DNA of 64,000 bases, taken from the NCBI GenBank assembly GCA_036320915.1, contig JAXBDG010000004.1, positions 620,001 through 684,000 of the forward strand, written 5' to 3'. How positions within the stretch are numbered: position 1 is the first letter of the stretch; the number at the start of each line of letters is the position of its first letter. The stretch comes from Linnemannia elongata (Eukaryota > Mortierellomycota > Mortierellomycetes > Mortierellales > Mortierellaceae). Shown piece by piece: positions 1 to 10,852 of the stretch. Both the position numbers and the translations under genes were made by a program. The notes below the pieces were generated by a model that saw only the letters and a list, made by a program, of their open reading frames with translations, was not told the origin of the DNA and made no database searches.

Positions 1-611
1 TACAAACACAAGGAGAAATAACTAAACCGACCCGGTGCGTCCTTATTCTGCCATGACAGTCAGGTACAGGCAAGGTCTTAGCCTCATCATCATCAGGTCA
101 TATTCTCTTCTCTGTCACTTGTCTGGTGACTAATTGAAGCAAAATCAATAAATAGCTAGCCGTTGCTACCCCGCCCCGGGTTCTTTTTATTTTTTTAAAA
201 TTCATCTTGGACCACAATCTCTTTCTCCTTTCTCCTTACTCTCTCACCCATCGTGCATACATCTCACTCACACCTTCCAACCGCAATCGCCCAACACACA
301 CACACCTCCTGCACACAGCTCGCCATTCGTCCGCAGTTAACCCCGTCTCTTTATTCTACCTTGTCTACGCAATAATCATATCACAACCCATTTCAATAAC
401 TCTTTCGCATTTGCTTAGCCTGGCATAAATAGTCAGAATTCCTTTCTCCCACCCTTTTTCTCTTTTCCTCTTCAACAACACATTCCTACACCTCAACCAA
501 CCTACCAACCAACCAAGTTACCAAATCAATTACTCGCACTCTCGCTCCACAAACAAAACTCAACCTTACCTCACACTCTCCCCTACCAACCAACAACAGT
601 AGTTATCCAAC
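1..611. other. Upstream non-coding stretch with pyrimidine-rich leader
   Basis: No coding region can be supported. From about 200 to 610 the plus strand is strongly C/T-rich with repeated CAAC/ACCAAC words, the usual look of a 5' leader in this window, and it runs straight into the ATG at 612. An open frame at 207-428 has only low-complexity composition and is probably leader. Confidence 0.5.
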
Positions 612-1166
612 ATGTTCATGCTCTCGTGGATTCGCTCTTCGGACACCCAGGCCGCCGCCGCCGCCAACAACAACAACAACAAGGCCACCACTCCCTCCTC
701 AACTGCCTCGGATGACCACCACCAGTCCGACGATTGGGTCTTCCTCCCTGCAGACGAAGAGGCAATGATGAGCGCCTCCATCTCCGACCTCCAGCTCCTC
801 TCAGCCTCCACCATGACCCTTCGTCCTTCCTCCACACATCCCGCCTCCTCTTCTCGGACAGCCACCTCCTCATCCTCCGTGACAACAACAGCAGCAGTGG
901 TACACAAGTCGCGGAGGCAGCTCAAGCAAGAAAAGCGTCTCCAACAAGCACAAGAAGAACTAGAGCGCCGACCCCGCTATGATCCCACGATTGCCAAGAT
1001 GCGCGATTATGAGTTTAAACTTGCAAAGATTCAAAAGTTGGGGATGCGGTCGGGTCGGATTGCGAGCTCAACGACGGGTGGGGCCCATTCTGTCAAGTCT
1101 ATGAGGAGTGCTGGATCTTCTGGAGGCCCTCAGGTTTCTGCTGCTCCTGCTGCCAAAGCCTGCTAG
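612..1166 (+). CDS. Disordered hypothetical protein with a candidate Atg8-interacting motif
   Basis: This is an intronless 184-aa frame that starts just after a long pyrimidine-rich leader. I do not recognise a folded domain. Seen: an Ala/Asn/Ser/Thr-rich N-terminus, an acidic patch with the core DDWVFLP near residues 40-46, long Ser/Thr runs, a basic helical segment rich in K, R, Q and E near residues 98-140 that could form a coiled coil, and a Gly/Ser/Ala-rich tail. Acidic residues followed by W-x-x-L match the LIR/AIM consensus for binding Atg8/LC3, but such short motifs also occur by chance, so an autophagy link is inference only. The antisense frames are shadows of the biased composition. 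Confidence 0.6.
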   Translation: MFMLSWIRSSDTQAAAAANNNNNKATTPSSTASDDHHQSDDWVFLPADEEAMMSASISDLQLLSASTMTLRPSSTHPASSSRTATSSSSVTTTAAVVHKSRRQLKQEKRLQQAQEELERRPRYDPTIAKMRDYEFKLAKIQKLGMRSGRIASSTTGGAHSVKSMRSAGSSGGPQVSAAPAAKAC

Positions 1167-2831
1167 TCCCCTTTGACAGGGGTGTAACATTTTAACCCTT
1201 CCATCCCCTCCTTGCCTTTTACTTTTTTTCCTACTAAACACGCGCTCGGAGGATGGCTTGTCGCTCATTTTCATTTCATTTCATTCTTTTTTTGTTGTGC
1301 TTGCCTTCCGTGACACGAGGAACGATAGGGTGAGAAAGGGGCGGGAATACAAGGGGAAAACATACACGGGTCTTTACGAACCAGACCACCTCTTCCCCAA
1401 TACATTTCTCTTATCCTACCCTCTTCGTCATAGTACAACATTCACACTATTTCTCGACGCTAACATTCCTCAGCACCACCGCCAACAACAATCAAAAAAA
1501 AAGCCTTTATTCTCTACTTTATTCGACCTTTTTTTACCATAATTTCTTCGTTACTTTTACAACCTTACTACCTTCCTACCTCACACCACGTTCTGGTACG
1601 GCAAAGGACATCTTTTTTTTTTTTTTTCTCTTTTTTTTTTTCTTTCTTTTTTCGACTTTTTTTTCGATTTTTTTTTTGTTAACTTCTCTTTGCCGGTTCA
1701 TATGACCACAAAGGAAGAGTACTATAAAAATAAAAAACTTTAAACCCCCATGGAGGCATTGCAAAGCCCAATCAACCCATATAACCTCTCTCTCACTCTC
1801 TGCTCCCCCCCCCCCCCCCCCCCCTTGAACTCTTTTCTCCCTTCTTAGATGCACACGGAATTGACTTTTTTTGTGACGTTGCTCACTTTTTTTTTTTTTT
1901 TTTTTTTTGCCAAAAATGAATGAAAAGGTTTGAATACATTCCGGGTCTTCTCCCTTTTAGTAAGGCTAGCCCTTTGAAGTTTTCTAAGGGCATCATAAAT
2001 TTTACTATTAGAGGCGAAGGGGAGTTTTTGCAAGAGGGAGGAGGAAGTGACCCATTGTATTCCTGCATCCGGCTCGGCCTACAACTCCCGACCCCCCCCC
2101 CCCCCCCCCTCTCCGGTTACATGGGAAAACCACCCTTCGAATATTATTGTTTGGGTTGCGAGCTTTAACAGGTGGCTCCTCCGTTGCAGGCTCCATAATA
2201 CTGACAGGGCGATTGCGTTGAATGATACGGTGTCCTTTTGCTACACGTCTATATTTGTGATTTGAAGTTAGGACAAAAAAAAAGGAGATGAGTAAAAAGA
2301 AGTGAGCGATGAAGGAGAAGGGGTGGGGGGGATGGACGATGAGATAGGGTTTTTGCGAAGGAGTGTAAGGGGGGGGGGGGGGGTGTTCATATAAACAAGC
2401 GTAGCGATAACATGTTTTCGAAACATGATGGAAGCAGGGGGGGAGGGGAGGGGTGGATGATAAGGAGAAGCTATTAAACAGGAGGGTCGTGGGATGCTGC
2501 GTGCTCTTTTTTTTTTTTTTTTTTTTTTTTGGAAATCTCGTTAAAAGGGAAAGGAAGAAAGGAGAAAATGACGAGTGATGCAAGGAACTAAGGACCAGAA
2601 GGGAGGGAGAGAAATAGGAAAATGAGTATACAAAGATGAGTACGAAACACGTCGTCGCTAGGGTAAACTCGAACCTTTGAACCAGGACATGTAACTTCTG
2701 CATAAGAGCGAGAAAGAGTGGTTGGGGAGGATGAGAAGAGAAAGAATTAGAGGGAAGACAATGCTGTTAGAAAGTGTGTGAGTATGGCATCCATCAGTCA
2801 AGGATGACATATAATGCATGGAGTTACAAGA
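1167..2831. other. Intergenic region rich in homopolymer tracts
   Basis: No gene can be supported. The stretch holds runs of T (around 1613-1670, 1887-1908 and 2502-2530), of C (around 1806-1824 and 2092-2109) and of G (around 2371-2383). The long minus-strand frame at 2008-2703 is low-complexity and crosses these tracts. Confidence 0.6.
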
Positions 2832-3197
2832 TCAATGAACGAAAAAGAAAGGCGAGATGGCTCCCATACTTCTGCCTCCGCATGTCTCGTAAGTATTTGA
2901 ATCCAGGCCTATTATCGTGCGAACAAAAGAAGGGGTAGAAAAAGGGCGACTGTCAGCTTGGTTTGTTGAAGATGACTATGCAACAAAGTGGATTTGACCT
3001 CTGGGATGAAGGTGGGGGAGAAAAGAGAAAAGGCGAGAGAAGGGGCAGGAGAGAAAGGCAGTTGTTTTACACTGGACAAAACCTCCAGGAGGACATCCTT
3101 CGGCATGTGCAGGTGCGATTATCGTTGACAGGAGGAGAATTGTCCACAATAGGCCGAGGAAATGGAAAAAGGAAAAGGTTCTACTGCTGGCGATCAT
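2832..3197 (-). CDS. Candidate small secreted cysteine-rich protein (two exons)
   Basis: Proposed exons are 3197-3071 and 2908-2832 on the minus strand, giving 67 aa. Residues 1-32 form a strong signal peptide: a short polar start, a long hydrophobic core (FLGLLWTILLLSTII) and an A-H-A cleavage site. The mature part starts EGCPPGGFVQC. Splicing from a GTAAAA donor to an ATAATAG acceptor keeps the frame and adds a segment with another Cys (SNTYETCGG) before a TGA. C..G..QC.D..TY.TC spacing is common in small secreted fungal proteins. The protein is short and function is unknown. A second donor (GTATGG) in exon 2 would give a different C-terminus. The alternative is that only the signal-peptide-like frame is real, or neither. 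Confidence 0.4.
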
Positions 3198-3857
3198 TGC
3201 GTTGTGCTGAATTTGTGGGAAATATGTCTGAGAGTTGAGAAGAATGGGCAAGGAGAAGAAGCTTTGCTGTATGGAGAAGAGAGTAGAGAATGGATTGGAC
3301 TTTGAAGGAGTAGAGAATTAGTGGAGAAAAGAGGAGATAGAGAGAGTGCGAGGAGTGGGTGTGAACAACGAAGGGTGTGGAAAAGGAAGGAAGAGAATGT
3401 CTGTACGCTCGAAATAAAAAAAAAATATATTAGAGAAAGAGTAAGCAGCACCTGTGCTGTGGACAACATAAAGGACAATGAAATATTAATGTAGTGATGG
3501 CGATGAGAAATGAGAACGAGGCTGGATACATGGTTGAAAGTGGTGCTGGTGCACATTGAGATCATACTAATTGGTAGAAGGGGACCATCATCACTGACGT
3601 ACAGATCAATCTAAAGGAAGTGATAATCCAAAGTGATTGATCAAAACTATTAAACGTGAAACATGACCGTTTCCTTTTTTGTACCAATTGTCCGCCCCCC
3701 AACACCGGACCAATAACAACGTGGGCAAAAGTTTTCTTCTCTTACTTTGTGTGAAGCCCCTTCATTGCTCTGCTGATCTAACCACATCTTAGATCCCTTC
3801 TCGTACATTCACATCTCTCACGTCTTCATACCCATCACATCACAGACATAAGACACA
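3198..3857. other. Intergenic, purine-rich then promoter-like
   Basis: The part 3198-3560 is purine-rich on the plus strand and looks like a leader for the minus-strand gene ending at 2832. The part from about 3600 to 3857 is upstream of the plus-strand UPF0538 gene and becomes C/T-rich near its ATG. No further gene is seen. Confidence 0.4.
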
Positions 3858-4716
3858 ATGACAACAACGAGTGAACCCCTCTCCAACACTCTCGCACCCA
3901 GCACCGCCGCAACATTGACGATCCGTGTCATCAAGTCATTCGAATACCGCACTTCCAAGAACCTCGTCCTCCACAACATCGACCTCACCGCCACCAATGT
4001 CGGTCAACTCCGCGCCTTGATCATCGAGAGTAAGGCGTCCTTGTCAATACTGCATCCACTAGGAGGTGTTCTGTTGCATTACTGAGAAGGCGGGAAAAGA
4101 GACAATACTGAGGACAAAGGGGTATACCTCCGTCAAGAAGGGTGTGGGAGCAAGCGAAGAGAGTAGACGAACTAGCCTTTTTTGTATCACAAAGCCCAGC
4201 GTGAACTTAACTGTCAACAACCAGCAATCACTAACGACCTACCTCTCTTCCTTCTGTCCTCATAGAGATCAAGACTACTCCCGGATGGAAGCCCTACCAA
4301 ACCGTCGTCTTTGGTAACAAAAAAAAACACTATGGCTTTCATTTAATAGAGCTAGCTACCCAACGTTTCGCCAGCCTAACACAGCCTTTATTTCTGTTCT
4401 CAATTACAGATACCCTGAAGCTCTACACAAAGGCACACGGCGCCAAGACCATGAACTTGATCATCAACATGGACCACGACGACTGGATCCTTAGCAACGA
4501 CGACGAGATCCTCGCAGACCGTGGCATCGGTAAGCAGCCTTCACCCCCGACAGCACCGACAACTTGATAACAAAGGAGAGATCAATTATTTAATCTTATT
4601 ATTAATGGACATTCTCTTTCTGTGGACCGAATAATATAGAAAACGAAACAGAGATCTCGATCTTCAATAGGGAGTTGTACGAGGCTTTCAAGCAGCACCC
4701 CGACATCAAGTGGTAG
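3858..4716 (+). CDS. UPF0538 (C2orf76-like) family protein, four exons
   Basis: Exons are 3858-4029, 4266-4313, 4410-4529 and 4640-4716, joined at GTAAGG, GTAACA and GTAAGC donors, giving a protein of about 138 aa. The family signature is clear. Exon 1 carries ITIRVIKSFEYR-like sequence (here LTIRVIKSFEYRTSKNLVLH), exon 2 carries IKTTPGWKPYQTVVFG, exon 3 carries DTLKLYTKAHGAKTMNLIIN followed by an acidic DHDDW stretch, and exon 4 carries ENETEISIFNRELYEAFKQ and ends IKW. This matches the whole length of human C2orf76/UPF0538, a small protein with a probable ubiquitin-like fold whose function is not established. All four exons are needed to cover the family. An AATAAA-like signal lies near 4899. 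Confidence 0.88.
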
Positions 4717-6384
4717 AAAAAAAATGACAGAATGGCGTTCGGTAAACAAGGATGCAGGACGACGGGATGTATTTCAAGAAGAAGCATGGGCTGCGGGATG
4801 TCACTGATTTGATACGCCACCAGTGACGCCTGTTGGGACAACCGATCGTGTTTATATCGACCCTGTTTTATCTACTCCCAAATCACACAGGAGGATACAA
4901 CAAAATAAAATGAACATTTACAACGACATTTGTCTCGATGATATGGAGAAAACAATCACCACATGGAACACTTGCAACTAGTGCGTAGACACAATGCGCA
5001 TTATATTACAAGAACGAAAAAGGCGGCAGCTTTGTTGTTGGAATGACGTTTATTTGTGTATCGTGAAGTCAACAATATAGCAGGACCTGGATCACACGAC
5101 AACAAAGGACTGAACAGAAGTCGCAATTCTGGGATGCACTATCGTCTTTTCCGCATTGTCGTGCCGAACGCTACCGATTCGTCAATTTCACAGCATCAAT
5201 ATCAAGGGTCCCCGCCTTCTCCACCTTCCCCATCCTCTCTCGCTGCTACCGCCGCCGCCGCAACTTCCGTTGTCGACCACCCCAACAACGCAGATACAAC
5301 ACAACCACAGCACCCAAAAGCTACCCCACCACAACCCCCCTTATCACCCCCATCACCACCCTCCCCACCTTTTGCCTGTGCCTTTGATCCAAGAGCTCGT
5401 TCAAATCTATCCCGGGCATTTACGGCGCATACCAGATCTCTAGCATCCATAGATCTGTGAGCCTCATGGGCATCGGTACTGTATTGTTATTACTGACGGT
5501 ATTGGTGAAGTTGGGGATTTGGGGAGAAGTCGCAGATCCCATGGGCGAAAAGGCCGACGACGATGATGAACGGGGTTAGGATTGAGGGTGGAGTTGGTAG
5601 CCGTTGAGGGGCGATCAAGGGTTAATGGATGAGTTCTGGTAGGTGTAAGAGCACATTTTTTTTTGTATGCGAGGGTTTGAGGTGAACGGTGTGGAGGGTA
5701 CTTATGTACATGGTTCTAAAGGCGGTGTTGTCTTGGGTTGTGGTGTGGATTTTGTATAGTTCAGACTAAGAAAGGGTGGAGAAAAAGGGTTTTTTTATTA
5801 GTCGCTGGGCGGAGAACAAAGACCAATAATTAGGCGAGACATTATATGTAAAGAAAACGACTTACAGCATTCAAATGCTTGCCGTCTGGTTATACTGTTC
5901 GATACCATTAAAATACGTTGAATCATCAGGCATCGTCCCCACAAACCAAATATGCATTATGAAGCTCTCTCGATCCCTCAAAAACTTTCACATCTTTAGA
6001 GGACGAGATTGAAGTTGCCACAATGGCGAAAGAAAAGAAGCATCGTGACGTAAAAGGTCGACGCGTCTCAAGGGAAAAAAAACGAGACGAAGTGTTTGAG
6101 TGAAAAGGTATGAACATCTGCTCCGCTCGAAAATATTGAAGAAGGTTGATGTTTCTGTTAACAAAGTTTTTGTCAATGCACAGTCTTTCATCGTGCTTCC
6201 CTTGTGTGAGCAGCCTGCGAATGAAGGATAGAGAAATTATAGTGTCGTTTTGGATTATTAGGGATCTGTATTATGAGACGTAACAAAAATGTACAAGTGA
6301 AGAAAAAGAAGAGTACGACTGAGAAAGGGCAACAAAATAAAATGACAAAAGTTGGAGAGTGTGTTATTGTGTGTGTGACTAGGG
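4717..6384. other. Intergenic with an ambiguous proline-rich open frame
   Basis: The plus-strand frame 5056-5460 (134 aa) and its antisense partner 5450-5202 are both made of Pro/Ser/Thr/Ala or Gly/Glu repeats. I cannot tell whether either is translated. Around 5900-6250 there are only short frames. The rest shows G-rich plus-strand sequence and no gene. Confidence 0.35.
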
Positions 6385-8264
6385 CTAGAGAATTCTCGCC
6401 CTCCGATCGCGTCCTCGCCCTCCTCGAAGATGATCGTCGTCATCTTCGTCATCGTCGTGGTAGTAGTAGTGTTGTTGGCTTGTTCCTGTGTAGTGTTGTC
6501 GACGTTCTCCTTTAACAGTCCCCGTGTTAGCACCCCTCAGTTCCATTTCGACATACTGGACCTGTTGCTGCTGTTGCTGTTGCTGTCGCCGCTGTTGTTG
6601 TAATTGTTGTCGGTCCTGTTCCTTTTTTTCTTCAGCCTCACGCCTTTTTAACTTTTCTCGATGATGGCGGTACATTATGCAACAGAAAAGTCCAGCAGTA
6701 ACTCCGAAAATGATGACAAGAACTTGCGCTTTGGTAATATACCTCACCCAGTCTTTATCCCGGTAAAAGACATTTTCCATGGTTGTGTTGCGAGGTGCTG
6801 TGCCTCTAAAGACGCCTGGGATCACCACGTCCAGCGATCCGAGGGAGTTAGTGCCGTTCTTTCCGATTATAGAGAACTGGTAGACCCCCTCCGAGGACAA
6901 TCCGACAACGTAGGGGGTTTGTCCTGGTGGTTGGCCGTCAAGAGTTACAAAGTTGTCGTGGACCGCTACGCCGTTGGTTTTTGTGCTGTTTCCGTCGAAG
7001 ATCGTGGTGATGTCGTAGAAGGGTGACGTTGACATGATGGGGTTTTGAAGCACTCCGTCAACTATGTCCATGGTGAATGACGTGTAATCTTGTCCCTATG
7101 TGGTTTTTTTTTTCAAAGTGTAACATGATGCAAGTTATGTTTTGGGAATAGAAAAAAATAATGTAGCCTAATACGATAAGCAGACAAATATCTATGCACT
7201 GAAAAAATTAGCGTTTGTTTTCTGCTTACCACTGTGGTTTTGTTGTCTTGTCCAAGTCCTCCCAAGAATGTGATCCCTTCTCGAGTTCCCGTAAAGAAAT
7301 AGCTGGAGAGAAAGTTGTCAGGACCCTTGAAGATTTGGCGATTGAGTGAAGGAGGTGCGGTGGGGTCTGTGAACGTATACGACTCGATGAAGACGTTTGT
7401 GCTTATGTCGTAGTTGTGGTGGATCATGTACAGATGACTCTCCGCATAAATCGCCTTTATACATCCTTGGGAACGCCTCCTTCGAAAAAATCCAGGTCTT
7501 GGCAACTCCATCTGATTGACCCACGGTTTGGGCATGAGGTCGATCTTGTTGCTGGCAGTGTACTCTCCCGATATCTCATTCTATGCAAGGTACATATGCA
7601 CACAGAGTAGAAAAACAAGTATGCATGATGCATGCATTCATTCATTCCGTAAAAGGGCGATTAGGACGGCGCTGAGGGCTTGTTTTCATTATTATTTTTT
7701 TGACATAACAAAAAACGGTCGCTCACCTACCAAACTCCAGACACTGGCAAGCTGAAGGTATTTTTTCGTCTCATTAAGGACCCCGAACCGAATAACAGAC
7801 CCCTCGTCATCCATGAACATATGCACCAGAGTGTCGACTCCATCCCTGTTAATATAAAATGACAAATGCGCCGCCGAGTCCGCGTCCCATCCGTATAAAA
7901 ACGAGGTCGTAATGCTCGTCCACGTTTCTGTCTCGGGATCATATCGAATTCCCACAGGAACATCGGCAGGTTTAGGAGATATGTAATCCTTGTTCCTGAA
8001 AAATGCTGTAAAGACGCCTATACTGCTAACGGTACAGTCGACAGTGCCAAAGGGCATCTTCCAGTACGATAACGACTCAGCCTGGGAGAACGACACTCTT
8101 GACCACATGCCCAAGCTGAGATGGTCTGGGTTGGGGAGCGATTTGACGAGGAGGAAGCCCTCCTCGCCGTTTATTAACCCATTGGTAATGCCGTAGAGTG
8201 TTGTTGAGGATGGATCTGTGGCGATACAATCCAGGAGCACCGTGCTATTGTCATTATATGACAT
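6385..8264 (-). CDS. Array gene A: single-pass membrane protein of the five-member family, three exons
   Basis: Exons are 8264-7731, 7580-7230 and 7095-6385, with both introns in phase 0, giving about 531 aa. The extramembrane part opens without a signal peptide and has the family pattern: LLDCIATDPSSTTLYGIT, a second block around VDCTVSSIGVFTAFF, and PVGIRYDPETETWTS. Exon 2 holds TFLGGLG, and exon 3 opens GQDYTSFTMDIVDGV and has N-x-S/T sites. One hydrophobic helix lies at about residues 418-437, followed by K/R-rich residues and a Gln-rich stretch, then an acidic D/H-rich tail ending in arginines. The repeated D-C and Y-D-x-x-T-x-x-W elements suggest beta-propeller-like blades, which is inference. 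It is the most divergent tail of genes A-D. No known function. Confidence 0.75.
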
Positions 8265-9667
8265 GATACCCGAGGGACGTTTATGATGGTGTTGTTGTCG
8301 GAGGAGTGGATGTAGGAGTCTTGGTGGTGTTGAAAGTAGAGGAATGGCAAGAGGACGAATCCAGAGGGTACGAGAGTAAAAGAGCGTGAGAGTGTGAGGA
8401 AGTGAGGGAGTAGCTGAATGAGAGAAAGCGAGAAGAGGAGAGGGGAAAGAAGGATGGAAGATACGAGAGCGAGAGGTAAGAGAAAGCGAAAAGAAGAATA
8501 CCCCGGCGCACGAGTTTAAATGTCATTTTGACAGGACCTGTGCGAAAAAAAATGAAGGAAAAAAAAGATATCGAACTCAATCGCCTGTAGGATATGTCAA
8601 CCCGGGGAACGAAAAGTTGAAGAGAGGCGTGTTTTTGTTTGTTTGCTCACATAAAAGAAAAACACTTTGTGCATGCATGCAACAACAACATCACTCACGC
8701 AGCCTTTTTTCTATCGTGTACTCTGATGGAGTGACGCCTCTCAGTTGGCGCAACTACTTCAAACGACATGCGACCGTTTCTTCCAGTGGTATTCATAAAT
8801 GCTCCACCTTTACCCAAACAAAAAAGGTAAAGGGTACCCAGGTCTCCGGTAAAAGAAAGTCATCGAGATATAGTGATGGGCTCCTGGGTAAAAGTCTCAA
8901 GAAAAACCAAAAGGATGTAACGAAGGAAGAGGTGGACGAACAAAGAAAAACATTGCTCCCATTTCATTTCTCCATCTTGTACAAACTTTATTAGCGTGCA
9001 AGGCCAAAACCAAAACCCAAGAGCATTTTTGTGCTAAAATAGTCACATTTCGACAGATAGAAGGATGAAAGAAAGAAGGGAAGGGAAGGACATCCCCAGG
9101 TCGAGATGGGATGCGTGAACAGTGCACCTTTCCCCACGGTAAAAGAGCCTTAAGAAAGGGAGTGCAATCGCATCAACAATTATTATTGCACACACTTTGC
9201 TGTTTTTGTCTTGTGGCTCTCTCTGTTTGGTCTTTTTTTTTCTCACAAATGATACGTGAGATGCGGGAAAATAAAACACAGGGGAATGAAGTGTAATGAG
9301 AGATGGATAAGGATTAGAGATTTAATGACGAGTTGAATATCAATCTCCTCATGTTTCCACAGAACACGCCAAGGCGATTACCAGAAAGAGAGAGAGAGAG
9401 AATGTATCAGACAATGTTCGAAATGAAAGAGGTCCGAGGCAGTAGTCAATTGGTTAGGCACGACGTTGATCATCCGGCTCTATCAGTTTCTTAAAAGTCT
9501 CAGCGATTATTCTAAAAAATTGGATGGCGGCACCCAATTGTTCGAGACAACATTGCTTCATCAATTACCCTCTTCCTCAATGGTCCCATGAAAAGTCGAC
9601 TCCACTTGACGAATGGCCAAAAATCAGCCAGACATGAACTTTGACCATCAATCACTTCTCCGGAGCA
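8265..9667. other. Intergenic upstream of array gene A
   Basis: The first 300 bases are purine-rich on the plus strand, which is a pyrimidine-rich leader for gene A read from the minus strand. Open frames at 8617-8994 and 8897-9279 have no recognisable domain and mixed composition. A short GA microsatellite sits near 9388-9402. Nothing else is supported. Confidence 0.4.
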
Positions 9668-10171
9668 GGCAACTTTGTTCTCGCATTGTCCTTGTGCACT
9701 ATGCATTTATCTTTCGTGTCTTTTCGCTATCTCAATACCCTTTTACTTTCTCTGCACTCATTGTTCTCTCGCTCTCTTGTTCTTTTGCTCTCTTTCTCAC
9801 CATGGCCGACCAGACCAAGACCACTTGGATCATCATATCCCCTCCTTTAACGTCACCGTCCACACGAACGCACGACATGCTCCTTTAGTGTTGAACCTTT
9901 CGCTGCAGAAAGGACAGGGGCATGCGCCGTTACTCTGAGTGACAGTGACCAGCTCTGTTGAGCCTGCGTTCGTGTGGACGGTGACGTTAAAGGAGGGTAT
10001 GATGATCCAAATGGTCTTGGTCCAGTCGGCCATGGTGAGAAAGAGAGCAAAAGAACAAGAGAGCGAGAGAACAATGAGTGCAGAGAAAGTAAAAGGGTAT
10101 TGGGAGAGCGAAATGACACGAAAGATAAATGCATTGTGCACAAGGAGAATGCGAGAGCAAAATAAAGTTAC
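9668..10171. repeat. Long inverted repeat (about 205-bp arms, about 93-bp loop)
   Basis: The left arm, about 9668-9871, reads as the reverse complement of the right arm, about 9965-10171, with scattered mismatches. The inner ends are perfectly matched: the left arm ends CACCGTCCACACGAACGCA and the right arm begins TGCGTTCGTGTGGACGGTG. Each arm contains a C/T-rich leader-like segment (on its own strand) followed by CACCATGGCC and a short open frame that crosses the loop. The structure could be a fold-back element, or an inverted duplication of a gene start. No target-site duplication was confirmed. Confidence 0.8.
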
Positions 10172-10415
10172 AAAAAGCGGAAAGGCAAAGAGAGCGAAAC
10201 AAAAGAGAAGTAGCACAGAAAGGGCCTTGGAATGGTGGCCTGTGGCTTTATGAGAAGTGGTAGTGGTCACAAAAAACCACCCTTTGCCCACCACTCCCTT
10301 TTCTTTCTTTGTCGCCTTCGTCGTTACTTTAGCCTTTCATAATCACTCGCCCTTTCTTAACTACTTCCTCTCTCTTTCTCCCTTACTTTCTTTTCATTTG
10401 ATACTTTGCAACACC
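10172..10415. other. Spacer between inverted repeat and crinkler relic
   Basis: C/T-rich sequence from about 10300 leads into the ATG at 10416 and resembles a gene leader. Nothing else is seen. Confidence 0.4.
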
Positions 10416-10600
10416 ATGGCCAAGAACTCTCTCACTCTGTTCTACCTTGCTGACAGTGAAGCTACCTCCAACGCGTTCTCTCTCCAGAATGACCCATCGA
10501 AGACAGTGGATTACTCTCAAAAACCTCATCAAGAGCAAGACGACCTTTTGATTGAACAATGATACTGCTGATGAGATCATCCTATGCACGTGTCTATGCA
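10416..10600 (+). pseudogene. Relic of a crinkler (CRN) effector N-terminal domain
   Basis: From the ATG at 10416 the frame begins MAKNSLTLFYLADSEATSNA, which fits the start of the ubiquitin-like N-terminal header of crinkler proteins in Mortierellaceae and Glomeromycotina. After about 10505 the match continues in the next frame (LKNLIKSKTTF at 10516-10548) and then meets a TGA; downstream words such as TADEI still look family-like. A frameshift and a stop therefore break the header, and no C-terminal effector domain follows. Crinklers are modular proteins, named from oomycete effectors, and are also widespread in fungi. The ORF as it stands is 48 codons after the ATG and is unlikely to be functional. 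Confidence 0.6.
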
Positions 10601-10852
10601 ATAATCAATGACAGCAAACGAGCCTCCCATTCTGCTCAGCAGCCTGAATGTCGAAAGCTCCTGCAAAATTACAAGCAGTTTTAGACTCGCAGCATTTGAA
10701 CCGATCAGTGCTTTACAAATAGATTAAGGTAGCTATATTAGGCTAATTGGTATCAATGTACAATGAGAAAAAATAAACCAGGGTTGATAGCCAATGCCGA
10801 TAGAGGTGACGGTGTTGGGGTGAGGGTTTTGTGAATATTCTGGAACTCGACT

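Noticed and set aside
2008..2703. 231-codon minus-strand open frame
   Set aside because: It runs through poly-K, poly-P and poly-G coding homopolymers and has no domain; it is a product of simple repeats.
5056..5460. Proline-rich plus-strand frame and its antisense Gly-rich frame
   Set aside because: Both are low-complexity and neither shows a family, a clear leader or a splice structure, so no gene is called.
9430..9560. tRNA D-arm-like word AATTGGTTAGGC
   Set aside because: There is no matching T arm or acceptor stem within 60-80 bases.
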